Shown: positions 30,667-39,294, counted from the stretch's first letter. The stretch: DNA of 40,397 nucleotides from Streptomyces sp. DI166 (GCF_900091315.1 NZ_FLSP01000081.1:1-40397), one strand, 5' to 3'. Numbers and translations: made by a program. The notes: generated by a model not told the origin, from the sequence alone.

Positions 30667-31209
30667 GTGAGCGAAACGAGAAGCGACGGGGATCTGCTGC
30701 GCGCCGTCGCCGCGGACGGGGACCGGCGCGCCTTCGAGGAGCTGTACCGCCGGTTCGCGCCCTGGCTGACGGCGCGGCTGCGCAGCCGCTGCGCCGACCC
30801 CGGCATCGTCGACGACGTCGTACAGGAGACGTTCCTCGCGGTGTGGCGGGGCAGCGCGCGCTACCGGGAGGAGGGGGACGTGGCCGGATGGCTGTGGCGG
30901 ATCGGCTCGCGACGGCTCGTCGACGCACTGCGCGGCGACGGGGCGCGCGGCCGGCTGCGGCAGGCACTGGCCCGGCTCAGGCACCGGGAGGAGGCGTCGG
31001 CCGAGGACCGCGTGCTCGCGGGGGTTGAGCACGGGGACCTGGCCGGCGCCCTGATACGGCTCTCACCCGAACTGCGCGCGGTGATCCAGGCCACGGTCGT
31101 CGACGGGCTGACCACCCGGGAGGCGGCCGTGGTGCTGGGCATCCCGCCCGGGACGGTCAAGACACGGGCGATGCGGGCCCGGAAGCAACTGCGGGAGGCG
31201 CTGGCATGA
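30667..31209 (+). CDS. Sigma-70 family (ECF-like) RNA polymerase sigma factor
   Basis: 180 aa, the size of an ECF sigma factor. Region 2 is AFEELYRRFAPWLTARLRSR through VDDVVQETFLAVWRGSARYR with the -10-recognition segment GDVAGWLWRIGSRRLVDALR; region 4 is LSPELRAVIQATVVDGLTTR-EAAVVLGIPPGTVKTRAMRARK. It would direct RNA polymerase to a small regulon, probably including its own operon. GTG start behind GAGGG. Its stop overlaps the anti-sigma gene by ATGA, the usual coupling for a sigma/anti-sigma pair. It diverges from the GntR gene across the 52-bp palindrome. Confidence 0.92.
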   Translation: MSETRSDGDLLRAVAADGDRRAFEELYRRFAPWLTARLRSRCADPGIVDDVVQETFLAVWRGSARYREEGDVAGWLWRIGSRRLVDALRGDGARGRLRQALARLRHREEASAEDRVLAGVEHGDLAGALIRLSPELRAVIQATVVDGLTTREAAVVLGIPPGTVKTRAMRARKQLREALA

Positions 31210-32021
31210 CCTGGCACGTATCCGAAGCCGACCTGCGCGCCTACGCGCGTGCCGAACTGGCGGCCCCCATGCTCTGGTCCGCCGACACCCACCTCGCCTC
31301 CTGCGCCGAGTGCCGGGCCGTCCTCGCCGAGGTCAGCGAGCCCGTCGACCTCGGCTGGGAGCGCCTGGACGCCGAGCTGGACGCGCCCCGCCCAGGGCTC
31401 TTCGAGAGGCTGCTGGTGCGGCTCGGGGCCGCCGACCACACCGCCCGGCTGCTCGCGGCGACACCCGTACTGCGCCGCTCCTGGCTGGCGTCGGTGGTGT
31501 TCCTGCTGGTGGCGACGGTGTTCGCGGTCCACTCCTCCGGTTCGCCGACCCTGTTCCTCGCCCTGGCACCGCTGCTTCCCCTGGCCGGGGTCGCGGCCAG
31601 CTACGGACCCGCCCTGGACCCGACGTACGAGATGGCGGTCGTCTCGCCTGTGCACGGGTTCCGGCTGCTGATGATCCGTACGGTCGCCGTGCTCACCGCC
31701 GGACTCGTCCTCAACGGCCTGGCGACGCTCGCCCTGCCCTCCTACGGCCTGCGCGCCCTGGCCTGGCTGCTGCCCGCGCTCGCCCTCACCGCCACCGCGC
31801 TGGCGCTGACTCCCCGCTTCGGGCCGGTCCTCGCACCCGCGCTGGTCGGCGGCGCCTGGGCGGCGCTGATCGCCATCGCCGACGCGATGGCCGACGGCGG
31901 CTCCCTCGCCCCCTTCACCGCGGCCGGACAGGGCGCCGCGGCCACGGTCGCCGCCCTCGCGGCCGGCCTTCTCTACCTCGTACGTGACCGATTCGACGTC
32001 TTCCTCAGGAGCGCCGCATGA
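31206..32021 (+). CDS. Anti-sigma factor, zf-HC2 (ZAS) with six-helix membrane domain
   Basis: 271 aa. The N-terminal ZAS motif H-x3-C-x2-C (DTHLASCAECR, about residues 28-38) binds zinc and the partner sigma factor. About six membrane helices follow from residue 97. This is more than the single helix of ordinary membrane anti-sigma factors, so it may sense membrane state or transported compounds directly. Coupled by ATGA to the sigma gene before it and to the ABC ATPase after it (32018-32021). Cognate pairing is inferred from the overlap; the signal is unknown. Confidence 0.9.
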   Translation: MTWHVSEADLRAYARAELAAPMLWSADTHLASCAECRAVLAEVSEPVDLGWERLDAELDAPRPGLFERLLVRLGAADHTARLLAATPVLRRSWLASVVFLLVATVFAVHSSGSPTLFLALAPLLPLAGVAASYGPALDPTYEMAVVSPVHGFRLLMIRTVAVLTAGLVLNGLATLALPSYGLRALAWLLPALALTATALALTPRFGPVLAPALVGGAWAALIAIADAMADGGSLAPFTAAGQGAAATVAALAAGLLYLVRDRFDVFLRSAA

Positions 32022-32878
32022 CCTCCACCGTCTCCGCCTCCGGGCTCAGCCTCCACTACGGAGGCACCCGCGCCCTCGATGAGGTCTCGCTGCGGCTGAC
32101 CCCCGGCGTGACCGGCCTGATCGGGCCCAACGGCGCCGGGAAGACCACCCTGCTGCGGGTGCTCGCCACCGCCGTCCCCCCGCAGCGCGGGGAGTTCACC
32201 GTCCTCGGACACGACCCCGGCTCCCTGCGCGGCCGCCAGGAGGTCCGGCGGCGGCTCGGCTACCTGCCGCAGACGCCCGGCTTCCACCCGGACTTCACCG
32301 CCTTCGAGTTCGTCGACTACGTGGCGATCCTGAAGGAGCTCAACCAGCGCTCCGCCCGCCACGGCGAGGTGCGCCGGGTGCTGGACGAGGTCGGCCTCGG
32401 CGAGGTGCGCGGCCGGAAGATCAAGAAGCTGTCGGGCGGTATGCGGCAGCGGGTCGCGCTCGCCGCCGCCCTCGTCGGCGACCCCGGGTTTCTGGTCCTG
32501 GACGAGCCCACCGTCGGACTCGACCCCGAGCAGCGCATGCGCTTCCGGGAGCTGATCGCCCAGGCGGGCGAGGGCCGCACCGTGCTGCTGTCCACCCACC
32601 AGACGGAGGACGTGGCCATGCTCTGCCACCGCGTCCTGGTGATGGCGGGCGGCCGTATCCACTTCGACGGCACCCCCGCCGAACTGGCCGCCCAGGCGGC
32701 CGGCCGGGTGTGGAGCAGCGCCGAACGCGCCCCGCACGCCAAGGCGGGCTGGCGCACCGGCACCGGCACCTTCCGCAACGTGGGCGATCCCCCGCCCGGC
32801 GCCGAACTCCTCGAACCCACCCTGGAGGACGGCTACCTCCTCACCCTCGACGGCTACGGCATGGCGGTGACCGCATGA
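32018..32878 (+). CDS. ABC transporter ATP-binding protein
   Basis: 286 aa. Walker A GPNGAGKTTLL (about residues 37-47), Q-loop LGYLPQTPGFHPDF, signature KLSGGMRQR, Walker B GFLVLDEPTVGLDP and switch STHQTED. Sequence type is that of ABC-2 exporters. It pairs with the permease encoded next (ATGA overlap, 32875-32878) and is coupled upstream to the anti-sigma gene, so the transporter is made with its own sigma/anti-sigma circuit. Substrate unknown. Confidence 0.93.
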   Translation: MTSTVSASGLSLHYGGTRALDEVSLRLTPGVTGLIGPNGAGKTTLLRVLATAVPPQRGEFTVLGHDPGSLRGRQEVRRRLGYLPQTPGFHPDFTAFEFVDYVAILKELNQRSARHGEVRRVLDEVGLGEVRGRKIKKLSGGMRQRVALAAALVGDPGFLVLDEPTVGLDPEQRMRFRELIAQAGEGRTVLLSTHQTEDVAMLCHRVLVMAGGRIHFDGTPAELAAQAAGRVWSSAERAPHAKAGWRTGTGTFRNVGDPPPGAELLEPTLEDGYLLTLDGYGMAVTA

Positions 32879-34389
32879 CCACCCTCGTCCAGCCGGCGCC
32901 CGCCGCCGTGACCACCGAGCCCCGGAACGCTTGGGGGGCCGTGTTCGCCCTCGCCCGCCTGGAGGGGCGGCGCCTGCTGCTCTCCATCCCCGTCCTGGTC
33001 GCCTTCGCGGTCTACATCGCCTGGATCGTCTGGCACACCCTCGACTCCTACCACGGCTTCCCCGCCCTCCAGGACGCCGACCGGGACACCCAGAGCACCC
33101 CGCTGCTGGTCGGGCTCGCGGTGATGCTGAGCGTGAACCAGGCCGTGCTGCGCTCGCGGCGCCGCGACACCGAACGCCACTTCGCGGTGCTGCCCGTCAA
33201 CACCTGGCGCCGGACCGTCGCCCATGTGCTCTCCGTCGTCCCGGCGGTGCTGCTGACCGCGGTGTGCGTGGGCGTCCAGTTCGGCTGGGAGGCGCTCAAG
33301 CCGGGCGCCGTCGGCCACGGTTCCCTGGGCGAACTGGCCGTCGGACCGCTGACGGTGCTGGTGTGCGGGGCGCTCGGGGTGCTGATGGCACGGGTGCTGA
33401 AGTCGACCTTCGTCGGCCCGATGCTCGTGGTGTTCCTGCTGTTCTTCTTCGTGCTCGGGGCGAGCCCGCAGGACGGCGAGGGCACGCGCTGGCTGAACCC
33501 GGTGGTCGGCGAGGGCAGCAGCAAGACCCTCCCCTCCGACCTGCTGGGCCGCCCGGCCGCCTGGCACGCCCTGTATCTGCTCGGCCTCGGCCTCACTCTC
33601 GGTGCGCTCGCCGTGCTGGCGGGCGGCGGACGCCGGGTGCGGACCTGCTACGCCGCCCTGGGCGCGGCCCTGTCCCTGCTGCTGGCCGGCGCGTTCGGCC
33701 AGTCCGGCGGCACCCCGGCCTCGTTGACGGCGGCACGGGAGAAGGCCACGCTCAACCCGGAGCAGACCTGTGAGCAGCGCGGCGGTTCGACGTACTGCGC
33801 GTTCCCGGAGTGGGAGCCCCGGATCGGGACCTGGGCCGAGGTCGTCGACGGTGTCCAAGGACTCGCGGGCGGCACGGCGAAGGACCAGAAGCTCCTCGTC
33901 CGCCAGCGCGTGGAGGCCCGCTACGGCCTCTCCTCCGACGGCGCCCTGGAGACCCTGGACGCCCCGAACGAGGTCACCGTCGGCACCCGTTGGGGCGGGC
34001 CCCGGGTCCCCGAGTTCTCCTCGGCCGTCGCCGCCGTCCTGGTGGCGGGGTCCGAGCAAGAGGGCACCTCGATGTGCGACGGACGGGTCGTCACCGTGAT
34101 GTGGATCTCCCTGGGCTGGCAGGACAAGCCGATCGACGAACTGCGCAACGTCCGCCTCGACGACAGCATCAGCGGCTCGGCGATCGTGCTCCAGCCGACC
34201 TCGGCGATCTCCATGTCGGCCGCGCAGACCGATGTCGTCCGCACGCTGCTCACCCGGCCGCGTGCCGAGGTGACCGCCCTGGTGAAGAAGCACTGGAAGG
34301 AGCTGACGGCACCGGGCATCACCACCGCGCGGGCCGCCGAACTGGTCGGCGTGAAGGGCATTACCGAGAAGAACGGGTGCGAGGAGTGA
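32875..34389 (+). CDS. ABC-type permease with large C-terminal extracytoplasmic domain
   Basis: 504 aa. About six membrane helices in the first 280 residues (LLLSIPVLVAFAVYIAWIVW; PLLVGLAVMLSVNQAVL; VLSVVPAVLLTAVCVGVQFG; VGPLTVLVCGALGVLMA; MLVVFLLFFFVLGA; and LYLLGLGLTLGALAVLAGG onward). A C-terminal domain of about 210 residues follows, with TCEQRGGSTYC, a further SMCDG Cys and a terminal NGCEE, suggesting disulfides outside the cell. The membrane half fits the partner of the preceding ATPase; the outer domain has no family that I recognise and could bind substrate or a surface signal. GTGA joins it to the next gene. Confidence 0.8.
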   Translation: MTTLVQPAPAAVTTEPRNAWGAVFALARLEGRRLLLSIPVLVAFAVYIAWIVWHTLDSYHGFPALQDADRDTQSTPLLVGLAVMLSVNQAVLRSRRRDTERHFAVLPVNTWRRTVAHVLSVVPAVLLTAVCVGVQFGWEALKPGAVGHGSLGELAVGPLTVLVCGALGVLMARVLKSTFVGPMLVVFLLFFFVLGASPQDGEGTRWLNPVVGEGSSKTLPSDLLGRPAAWHALYLLGLGLTLGALAVLAGGGRRVRTCYAALGAALSLLLAGAFGQSGGTPASLTAAREKATLNPEQTCEQRGGSTYCAFPEWEPRIGTWAEVVDGVQGLAGGTAKDQKLLVRQRVEARYGLSSDGALETLDAPNEVTVGTRWGGPRVPEFSSAVAAVLVAGSEQEGTSMCDGRVVTVMWISLGWQDKPIDELRNVRLDDSISGSAIVLQPTSAISMSAAQTDVVRTLLTRPRAEVTALVKKHWKELTAPGITTARAAELVGVKGITEKNGCEE

Positions 34390-35114
34390 GCGCCGCACGA
34401 CCGGAGCGACAGGCGCGACAGGAGCCCGGGGGGAGCCCCGCCCGAGGGGCGGCCCCGGGGCCGCTGTCCCCGGCCCACGTGGCCGAACTGATCCCCGCCG
34501 TCTGGCGCACGCTGCCCTGGCGCGCGCTGGGCTCCGGCGCGGCGATGGGGCTGGTGATCGCCGGAACCACCCGGGTGTGGGAGGAGCACTACAACCCCTG
34601 GCTCGCCCTCAACACCCTGCGCGCCTCAGCCCTCGCCTTCGCCCTGGGCCTGGCCTTCCTCCTGGACGACCCGGCCCGCCACACCACGGCCACCGTGCCC
34701 ACCCCACGGCCCCTCCGCCAGGCCCTGCGCCTGGCGGTGGTCGCCCCCTTCGCGGCACTGTCGTGGATCGCGGCGATCCTGCTGGTCCCCACCGGTCTGC
34801 GCCCTCCGCTCGGCCCGGTCACCCTGGAGGCAATCACCGCGGGCGTGCTGGCGCTGGCTCTCGGGGCGGCCTGGATACGGTGGTCCCAGGAGCCGGAACC
34901 GGGGGTGAGTATCGCGGTGGCACTCCTCACCCTCGCCGTACTGACACTGCTGCTCATACCCGAGGACTGGACGCTGTTCGTCGACCCGGACGACCCGCGC
35001 TGGGCGGACTCGCACGAGCGGTGGTGGGGGGTGCTGGCGGCGGCGGTGACGCTGGCGGCCGTATGGGCCAGGGAACCGCTGGGGCGGCGGGGGTACCGGC
35101 GGTCGGGGGCTTAG
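34386..35114 (+). CDS. Polytopic membrane protein of the sigma factor operon
   Basis: 242 aa, last gene of the plus-strand operon, starting at GTG 34386 in a GTGA overlap with the permease stop. A basic, Pro/Gly-rich cytoplasmic head of about 35 residues precedes about six membrane helices (ALGSGAAMGLVIAGTTRVWE; LRASALAFALGLAFLL; LRLAVVAPFAALSWIAAILL; AITAGVLALALGAAWI; SIAVALLTLAVLTLLLI; WWGVLAAAVTLAAVWA). Probably an accessory subunit of the ABC exporter; no family recognised. It converges on mshD. Confidence 0.8.
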   Translation: MSAARPERQARQEPGGSPARGAAPGPLSPAHVAELIPAVWRTLPWRALGSGAAMGLVIAGTTRVWEEHYNPWLALNTLRASALAFALGLAFLLDDPARHTTATVPTPRPLRQALRLAVVAPFAALSWIAAILLVPTGLRPPLGPVTLEAITAGVLALALGAAWIRWSQEPEPGVSIAVALLTLAVLTLLLIPEDWTLFVDPDDPRWADSHERWWGVLAAAVTLAAVWAREPLGRRGYRRSGA

Positions 35115-35185
35115 GGCTCCGTCCGGCGGCCACCCCACGAGACCCGGGGCCCGGCGCGTGCAGCTGGACCCTGGGTCTCCGTCCC

Positions 35186-35251
35186 CTACGTCCCCGTCCG
35201 GTACATCAGATCCGTCTCTTACGTTTCCGTCCGGTACATCAGGTCCGTCTC
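35186..35251 (-). repeat. 33-bp tandem duplication of the mshD 3' end including the stop
   Basis: Copy 1 (35251-35219, minus) is the true gene end, coding ETDLMYRTET plus TAA. Copy 2 (35218-35186) follows immediately in frame, coding ETDLMYRTGT plus TAG. Only 4 of 33 positions differ (GAC/GAT, GAA/GGG, TAA/TAG). The duplication unit includes a stop codon, so the second copy is untranslated unless the first stop is read through. Confidence 0.9.
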
Positions 35252-36145
35252 ATACGTCTCGAAGCCCATCCGCTCGTACACGGACACGGCGGCCTTGTTG
35301 TCGGCGTCGACGTAGAGCATGGCGGTCGGCAGCCCTTGGTCCGCCAGGTGCCGCAGGCCGATCGCGGTGAGGGCCTTGCCGAGGCCGCCGCCCTGGGCGC
35401 CGGGCTTCACGCCGAGGACGTAGACCTCACCGAGCTGCTCCTCGGCGTGGACCTTGGTCCAGTGGAAGCCGATCAGCTCGCCGGAGCGCTCGGCGAGGAA
35501 GAACCCGGTCGGGTCGAACCACGGTTCGGCCATCCGGTCGTCGAGGTCGCGCTGGGTGAGGGAGCCCTGCTCGGGGTGGTGGGCGAAGGCGGCGGCGTTC
35601 ACCGCGAGCCAGGCCGCGTCGTCCTGGCCGGGCACGAAGGTACGTACCGTCACATCGCCGGGCAGACCCGGCTCGGAAAGGTCCAGGTCGGTCAATGACC
35701 TGCGCATCTGCCGCAGTTCGCGGAAGAGGGTGAGCCCGAGGACCTGCGCCAGGTGCCGGGCGGCGGAGTGGCCGCCGTGGGCCCAGACCCGCAGCCGCTT
35801 GCCGGAGGCGGCGAGCAGGGCCGAGCCGAGCGCCCGGCCGTGGCCGTGGCCGCGGTGCGCGGGGTGGACGACCAGTTCGGCGGCCGGGGCCTCCACCGGA
35901 TCGGTGTCCTCCAGCTGGGCGTACCCGACGAGTTGGTCGCCGACGGTGAGCAGCAGATGCGCCACTCCCTCCCGTTCACCGCCGCGCAGTTGCAGCCGGC
36001 CCTGCTCGGACACCGCCTGCTGGCCGTCGGTGCGGGCGGCCTCGGCGAGCAGGGCGAGCACGGCCTCGATCTGGTCCGGTTCGAGCGCGGAGTAGGTCTC
36101 GATGGAGCGGCCCGCGCCGCGCCGTGGGGTGTCGTCGCTGGTCAT
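35219..36145 (-). CDS. mshD: Mycothiol synthase MshD
   Basis: 308 aa with two GNAT domains, the architecture of MshD, which transfers acetyl from acetyl-CoA to Cys-GlcN-Ins in the last step of mycothiol synthesis. The first domain has VVHPAHRGHGHGRALGSALL, the second VYVLGVKPGAQGGGLGKAL and the MshD-typical AMLYVDADNKAAVSVYERMG with a C-terminal Y-x-T end. Cytoplasmic. ATG 36145 has no Shine-Dalgarno, so the message may be leaderless. Position beside pst/ppk agrees with Streptomyces core synteny. Its last ten codons and stop are duplicated downstream. Confidence 0.94.
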   Translation of the reverse strand: MTSDDTPRRGAGRSIETYSALEPDQIEAVLALLAEAARTDGQQAVSEQGRLQLRGGEREGVAHLLLTVGDQLVGYAQLEDTDPVEAPAAELVVHPAHRGHGHGRALGSALLAASGKRLRVWAHGGHSAARHLAQVLGLTLFRELRQMRRSLTDLDLSEPGLPGDVTVRTFVPGQDDAAWLAVNAAAFAHHPEQGSLTQRDLDDRMAEPWFDPTGFFLAERSGELIGFHWTKVHAEEQLGEVYVLGVKPGAQGGGLGKALTAIGLRHLADQGLPTAMLYVDADNKAAVSVYERMGFETYETDLMYRTET

Positions 36146-36334
36146 GCGTACACGGTAAGCCGAGGGCACCGGAAACCGGCGGCAAAAGATAAACCAGGAT
36201 GTAACCGGAACCACCTTCCGCGCTACGCGCGTTGACTCTAGGCTGCGCCCGGGCACTACTGCCTTCTCATGACTCTCTTCCGCTCCGTACGACACGACCG
36301 CAGGGGTCCGTACGACATGACCACAGGGGGGCGC

Positions 36335-38149
36335 ATGCCAGCCAAGTCCCAGCAGCCGCCGCACCGCAGCAGACGCCGGACACAGCTCGTCCTCACCGGC
36401 GCGGCGAGCCTCGCCACCGTCGGCGCGCTGGTAGCCGCGCTGCCCACGACGGCGAGCGCGCACGAGAACAAGCACAAGGGCAACCACGGCCACAGCCGCT
36501 ACCAGGACGTCCAGCTGCTGTCCTTCAACGACCTGCACGGCAACCTGGAGCCGCCGTCCGGTTCCTCCGGCCGGGTCACGCACCTCAACGAGGACGGCAC
36601 CACCCAGACCATCAACGCGGGCGGTGTGGAGTATCTCGCCACCCATCTGCGCGAGGCCCGCAAGAGCAGCAAGTACTCCATCACCGCGGCCGCCGGTGAC
36701 ATGGTCGGCGCCTCCCCGCTGATCTCGGGCCTGTTCCACGACGAGCCCACCATCGAGGCGCTGAACAAGCTCGACCTGGACGTCACCAGCGTCGGCAACC
36801 ACGAGTTCGACGAGGGCTCCGCGGAGCTGAAGCGCCTCCAGTACGGCGGCTGCCACAAGACGGACGGCTGCTACACCGACAAGCGGTACAAGGGCGCCGA
36901 CTTCCCCTACCTCGCGGCGAACGTGCTGAACGAGAAGACGCGCAAGCCGATCCTCAAGCCGTACTGGGTCTGGAAGAAGAAGGACGTCAAGATCGGCTTC
37001 ATCGGCGTCACCCTGGAGGACACCCCGGGTGTCGTCTCGGCCGAGGGCGTCAAGGGCCTGAAGTTCAAGGACGAGGTCGAGACGATCAACAAGTACGCCC
37101 GCGAGCTGCAGCGCAAGGGCGTGAAGTCGATCGTCGCGCTGATCCACGAGGGCGGCGCCCCGGCGTCGACGGCGTACAACTACGACTGTGACTCCCCGGG
37201 CGCCGGCGACGGCATCTCCGGTCCGATCGTCGACATCGCCAAGAACGTCACCCCGCAGGTGGACGCGCTGGTCACCGGCCACACCCACCAGGCATACGCC
37301 TGCACGATCGACGACCCGTCGGGCAAGCCGCGCACGGTCACCTCGGCCGCGTCCTTCGGCCGCCTGTACACGGACACCACGCTGACCTACGACCGCCGCA
37401 CGGGTGACATCGCCCGTACGGCCGTGAAGTCGGCGAACCACGTGGTCACCCGGGACGTCGCCAAGGCGGCCGACATGACCGCGCTGATCGGCAAGTGGAA
37501 CACCCTCGCGGCGCCCATCGGCAACCGCGCGATCGGCTACATCTCCGCCGACATCCCCAGCACCGGCACCGAGTCCCCGATGGGTGACCTGATCGCCGAC
37601 GCCCAGCTCGCCCACGGCAAGCAGCTCGACCCCGAGACCGATCTCGCGCTGATGAACCCGGGCGGCGTGCGCGCCGGCCTCACCTACGCGGCCCAGGGCT
37701 CCGAGGGCGACGGTGTGGTCACCTACGCCGAGGGCTTCACGGTCCAGCCGTTCTCCAACACGGTGAACCTCCAGGACCTCACCGGCGCCCAGCTGATCCA
37801 GGTCCTCAAGGAGCAGGTCAGCGGCGTGAACGAGAGCGCGCCGAAGGTTCTGCTGCCGTCGGCGGGCCTGACGTACACGCTGGACATGACGAAGACGGGC
37901 GCCGACCGTGTGCTCACGGACACCATCCGTCTGAACGGCGCCCCGATCGACCCGTCCGCCACCTACCGCGTCGCGACGAACAGCTTCCTCGCGGGCGGCG
38001 GCGACGGCTTCACCACCCTGGGCCAGGGCACCAACGACCTCGTCGGCTCCGACGACCTCACGGCCCTGGAGCAGTACCTGACGGCCAACTCCTCGCCCAC
38101 GACCCCGATCGCCCCTCCGGCGGCGAACCGGATCACGATCGTGAGCTGA
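36335..38149 (+). CDS. Secreted 5'-nucleotidase / bifunctional metallophosphatase
   Basis: 604 aa. Signal peptide with an RSRRRTQLVLTGAASLATVG core ending TTASA-HE; the RR pair may be Tat or simply a basic n-region. The metallophosphatase domain has FNDLHGNLEP, AAGDMVGASP, GNHEFDEG and GHTHQAY (metal ligands Asp, His, Asn); the C-terminal 5_nucleotid_C domain has NPGGVRAGLTY and LAGGGDGFTTLGQG. It releases phosphate from extracellular nucleotides, feeding the Pst system. ATG 36335 is used for its AGGGGGG and compact signal peptide; ATG 36317 and 36269 are in-frame alternatives. Monocistronic, closed by a 16-bp stem terminator. Confidence 0.93.
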   Translation: MPAKSQQPPHRSRRRTQLVLTGAASLATVGALVAALPTTASAHENKHKGNHGHSRYQDVQLLSFNDLHGNLEPPSGSSGRVTHLNEDGTTQTINAGGVEYLATHLREARKSSKYSITAAAGDMVGASPLISGLFHDEPTIEALNKLDLDVTSVGNHEFDEGSAELKRLQYGGCHKTDGCYTDKRYKGADFPYLAANVLNEKTRKPILKPYWVWKKKDVKIGFIGVTLEDTPGVVSAEGVKGLKFKDEVETINKYARELQRKGVKSIVALIHEGGAPASTAYNYDCDSPGAGDGISGPIVDIAKNVTPQVDALVTGHTHQAYACTIDDPSGKPRTVTSAASFGRLYTDTTLTYDRRTGDIARTAVKSANHVVTRDVAKAADMTALIGKWNTLAAPIGNRAIGYISADIPSTGTESPMGDLIADAQLAHGKQLDPETDLALMNPGGVRAGLTYAAQGSEGDGVVTYAEGFTVQPFSNTVNLQDLTGAQLIQVLKEQVSGVNESAPKVLLPSAGLTYTLDMTKTGADRVLTDTIRLNGAPIDPSATYRVATNSFLAGGGDGFTTLGQGTNDLVGSDDLTALEQYLTANSSPTTPIAPPAANRITIVS

Positions 38150-38172
38150 GCCCTTAACGGGCCGCGGACAGA

Positions 38173-38209
38173 AAGGCGGTGACGGGCCGAGGCGGCCCGT
38201 CACCGCCTT
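38173..38209 (+). terminator. Terminator of the 5'-nucleotidase gene
   Basis: Perfect 16-bp stem AAGGCGGTGACGGGCC (38173-38188) with GGCCCGTCACCGCCTT (38194-38209), 5-base loop, starting 23 bases after the stop codon. Confidence 0.9.
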
Positions 38210-38314
38210 CGCCGTATGTGATCTCCACCCCATCTCAGTTGCGACCGCAACCGCAGACGCGGCTCCGAACTCTCCTTCCATACCGTCGATTTCGGACCCC
38301 GCGCAGAAGGTGGC

Positions 38315-38806
38315 ATGTCGAACCTCCCGCACTACCCCCAACACCCCGGCTACTCCCCGTACCCCCACCCCGAGGGCCTCGCGCACCCCTTCGCCCTGGC
38401 GCTCCCCGGATCCCGGCTGGGGGCACGAGTGCTGGACGTGATCATCTGGTACGTCGTCTACATGAGCCTGGGCTGGTGGCTGGCCGACGAGATCGACGCC
38501 GGCAACGACACAGCGAGGACCGGACTCCTGGTCTGGCTCCTCACCTCCTACCTCATCTGCTTCGCCCTGCCCATCTGGCAGTTCGGCTCCACCCTCGGCA
38601 AACGCATCTGCGGCGTCCGCATCGTGGACCGCGAGACGGGCGGCAACCCCGGCTTCTGGGACGCGACCACACGGGAGCTGGTCTGGGGCGTCTCGATAGT
38701 GATCCCGGTGCTCGGCTGGACGAATTCCCTCCGCTGCACCTGGGACCAGCCGCTGCGCCAGTGCTGGCATGACAAGCTCGCGGACAGTGTGGCGGTGGAG
38801 CGCTAG
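38315..38806 (+). CDS. RDD family membrane protein
   Basis: 163 aa. Pro/Tyr/His-rich N-terminus, then an RDD domain with three to four helices: GSRLGARVLDVIIWYVVYMS (R and D of the motif), GLLVWLLTSYLICFALPIWQ, TLGKRICGVRIVD (conserved GK/R pattern) and a final LRQCWHDKLADSVAV (second D). RDD proteins are small membrane proteins of mostly unknown role, some proposed as ion/proton antiporters. AAGGTGG lies just before the ATG. It stands 10 bases before the YwqK-like gene and may be co-transcribed with it. Confidence 0.92.
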   Translation: MSNLPHYPQHPGYSPYPHPEGLAHPFALALPGSRLGARVLDVIIWYVVYMSLGWWLADEIDAGNDTARTGLLVWLLTSYLICFALPIWQFGSTLGKRICGVRIVDRETGGNPGFWDATTRELVWGVSIVIPVLGWTNSLRCTWDQPLRQCWHDKLADSVAVER

Positions 38807-38815
38807 GAGAAGACG

Positions 38816-39187
38816 GTGCGCCGCATCGACATCGACGACCCCGAGGTGGATATGACGGATAGTCAACTCCTCTACTACCGGGGCGAGCCATTCACGGGAG
38901 AGGTGGCGGAGTACGTCTTCGGAAACCTCGTGAGCCTGGACGCCTACACCGACGGCATCCCGAACGGCCTCTCCCAGGAGTGGTACGAGGACGGCACCCC
39001 GCGCTCCGAGGGCCTCGTGCAGAACGGCTTGCCTCGCGACGAGTTCAAGGAGTGGCACCGCAATGGCGTACTGGCGTCCCAGCAGGTGTTCGACGCCGAT
39101 GGGTTGACGGTTCGTGAGCATTGCGAATGGGATGAGGAGGGGCGGCCGGTCAGGACTTGGCGGTTGGGGGAGGAGAGCGGGGCGTGA
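38816..39187 (+). CDS. YwqK-like (MORN-repeat) antitoxin/immunity-type protein
   Basis: 123 aa, soluble. Repeats of the MORN/YwqK type: YYRGEPFTGEVAEY, TDGIPNGLSQEWYEDGTPRS and NGLPRDEFKEWHRNGVLAS, each with the G-x-x-x-G-x-W/Y-x-x-G pattern. In Bacillus the related YwqK sits beside LXG toxin YwqJ, and many actinobacterial copies are annotated as antitoxins. GTG start with AGGAGA. Its TGA overlaps a 36-codon ORF by GTGA (39184-39187), which leads to an Imm49 gene, so this looks like an immunity-gene cluster without a visible toxin. Confidence 0.82.
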   Translation: MRRIDIDDPEVDMTDSQLLYYRGEPFTGEVAEYVFGNLVSLDAYTDGIPNGLSQEWYEDGTPRSEGLVQNGLPRDEFKEWHRNGVLASQQVFDADGLTVREHCEWDEEGRPVRTWRLGEESGA

Positions 39188-39294
39188 GTGTGCGGATCGT
39201 GTGGCATGAGCTTCCGGAGTCCGATGCGGCGGGGTTCAGCGACGCAGCGGCTGAAGGTGCCAGTGAGCGCCCAGGAGGGGGAAGCAGACGGTGA
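39184..39294 (+). CDS. Small coupled ORF, 36 aa
   Basis: GTG 39184 lies in a GTGA shared with the YwqK-like gene stop, and the TGA 39292-39294 lies in a GTGA shared with the GTG that appears to be the original Imm49 start (39291). GAGGAG stands upstream of the GTG. The product MSVRIVWHELPESDAAGFSD ends AAAEGASERPGGGSRR: soluble, no domain recognised. Exact 4-base overlaps on both sides support translation and a YwqK - small ORF - Imm49 operon. Confidence 0.5.
   Translation: MSVRIVWHELPESDAAGFSDAAAEGASERPGGGSRR

Noticed and set aside
36146..39121. Extension of mshD upstream as a 1300-codon minus-strand frame
   Set aside because: It is opposite the 5'-nucleotidase and RDD genes, which have full domain evidence; MshD is complete at 308 aa.
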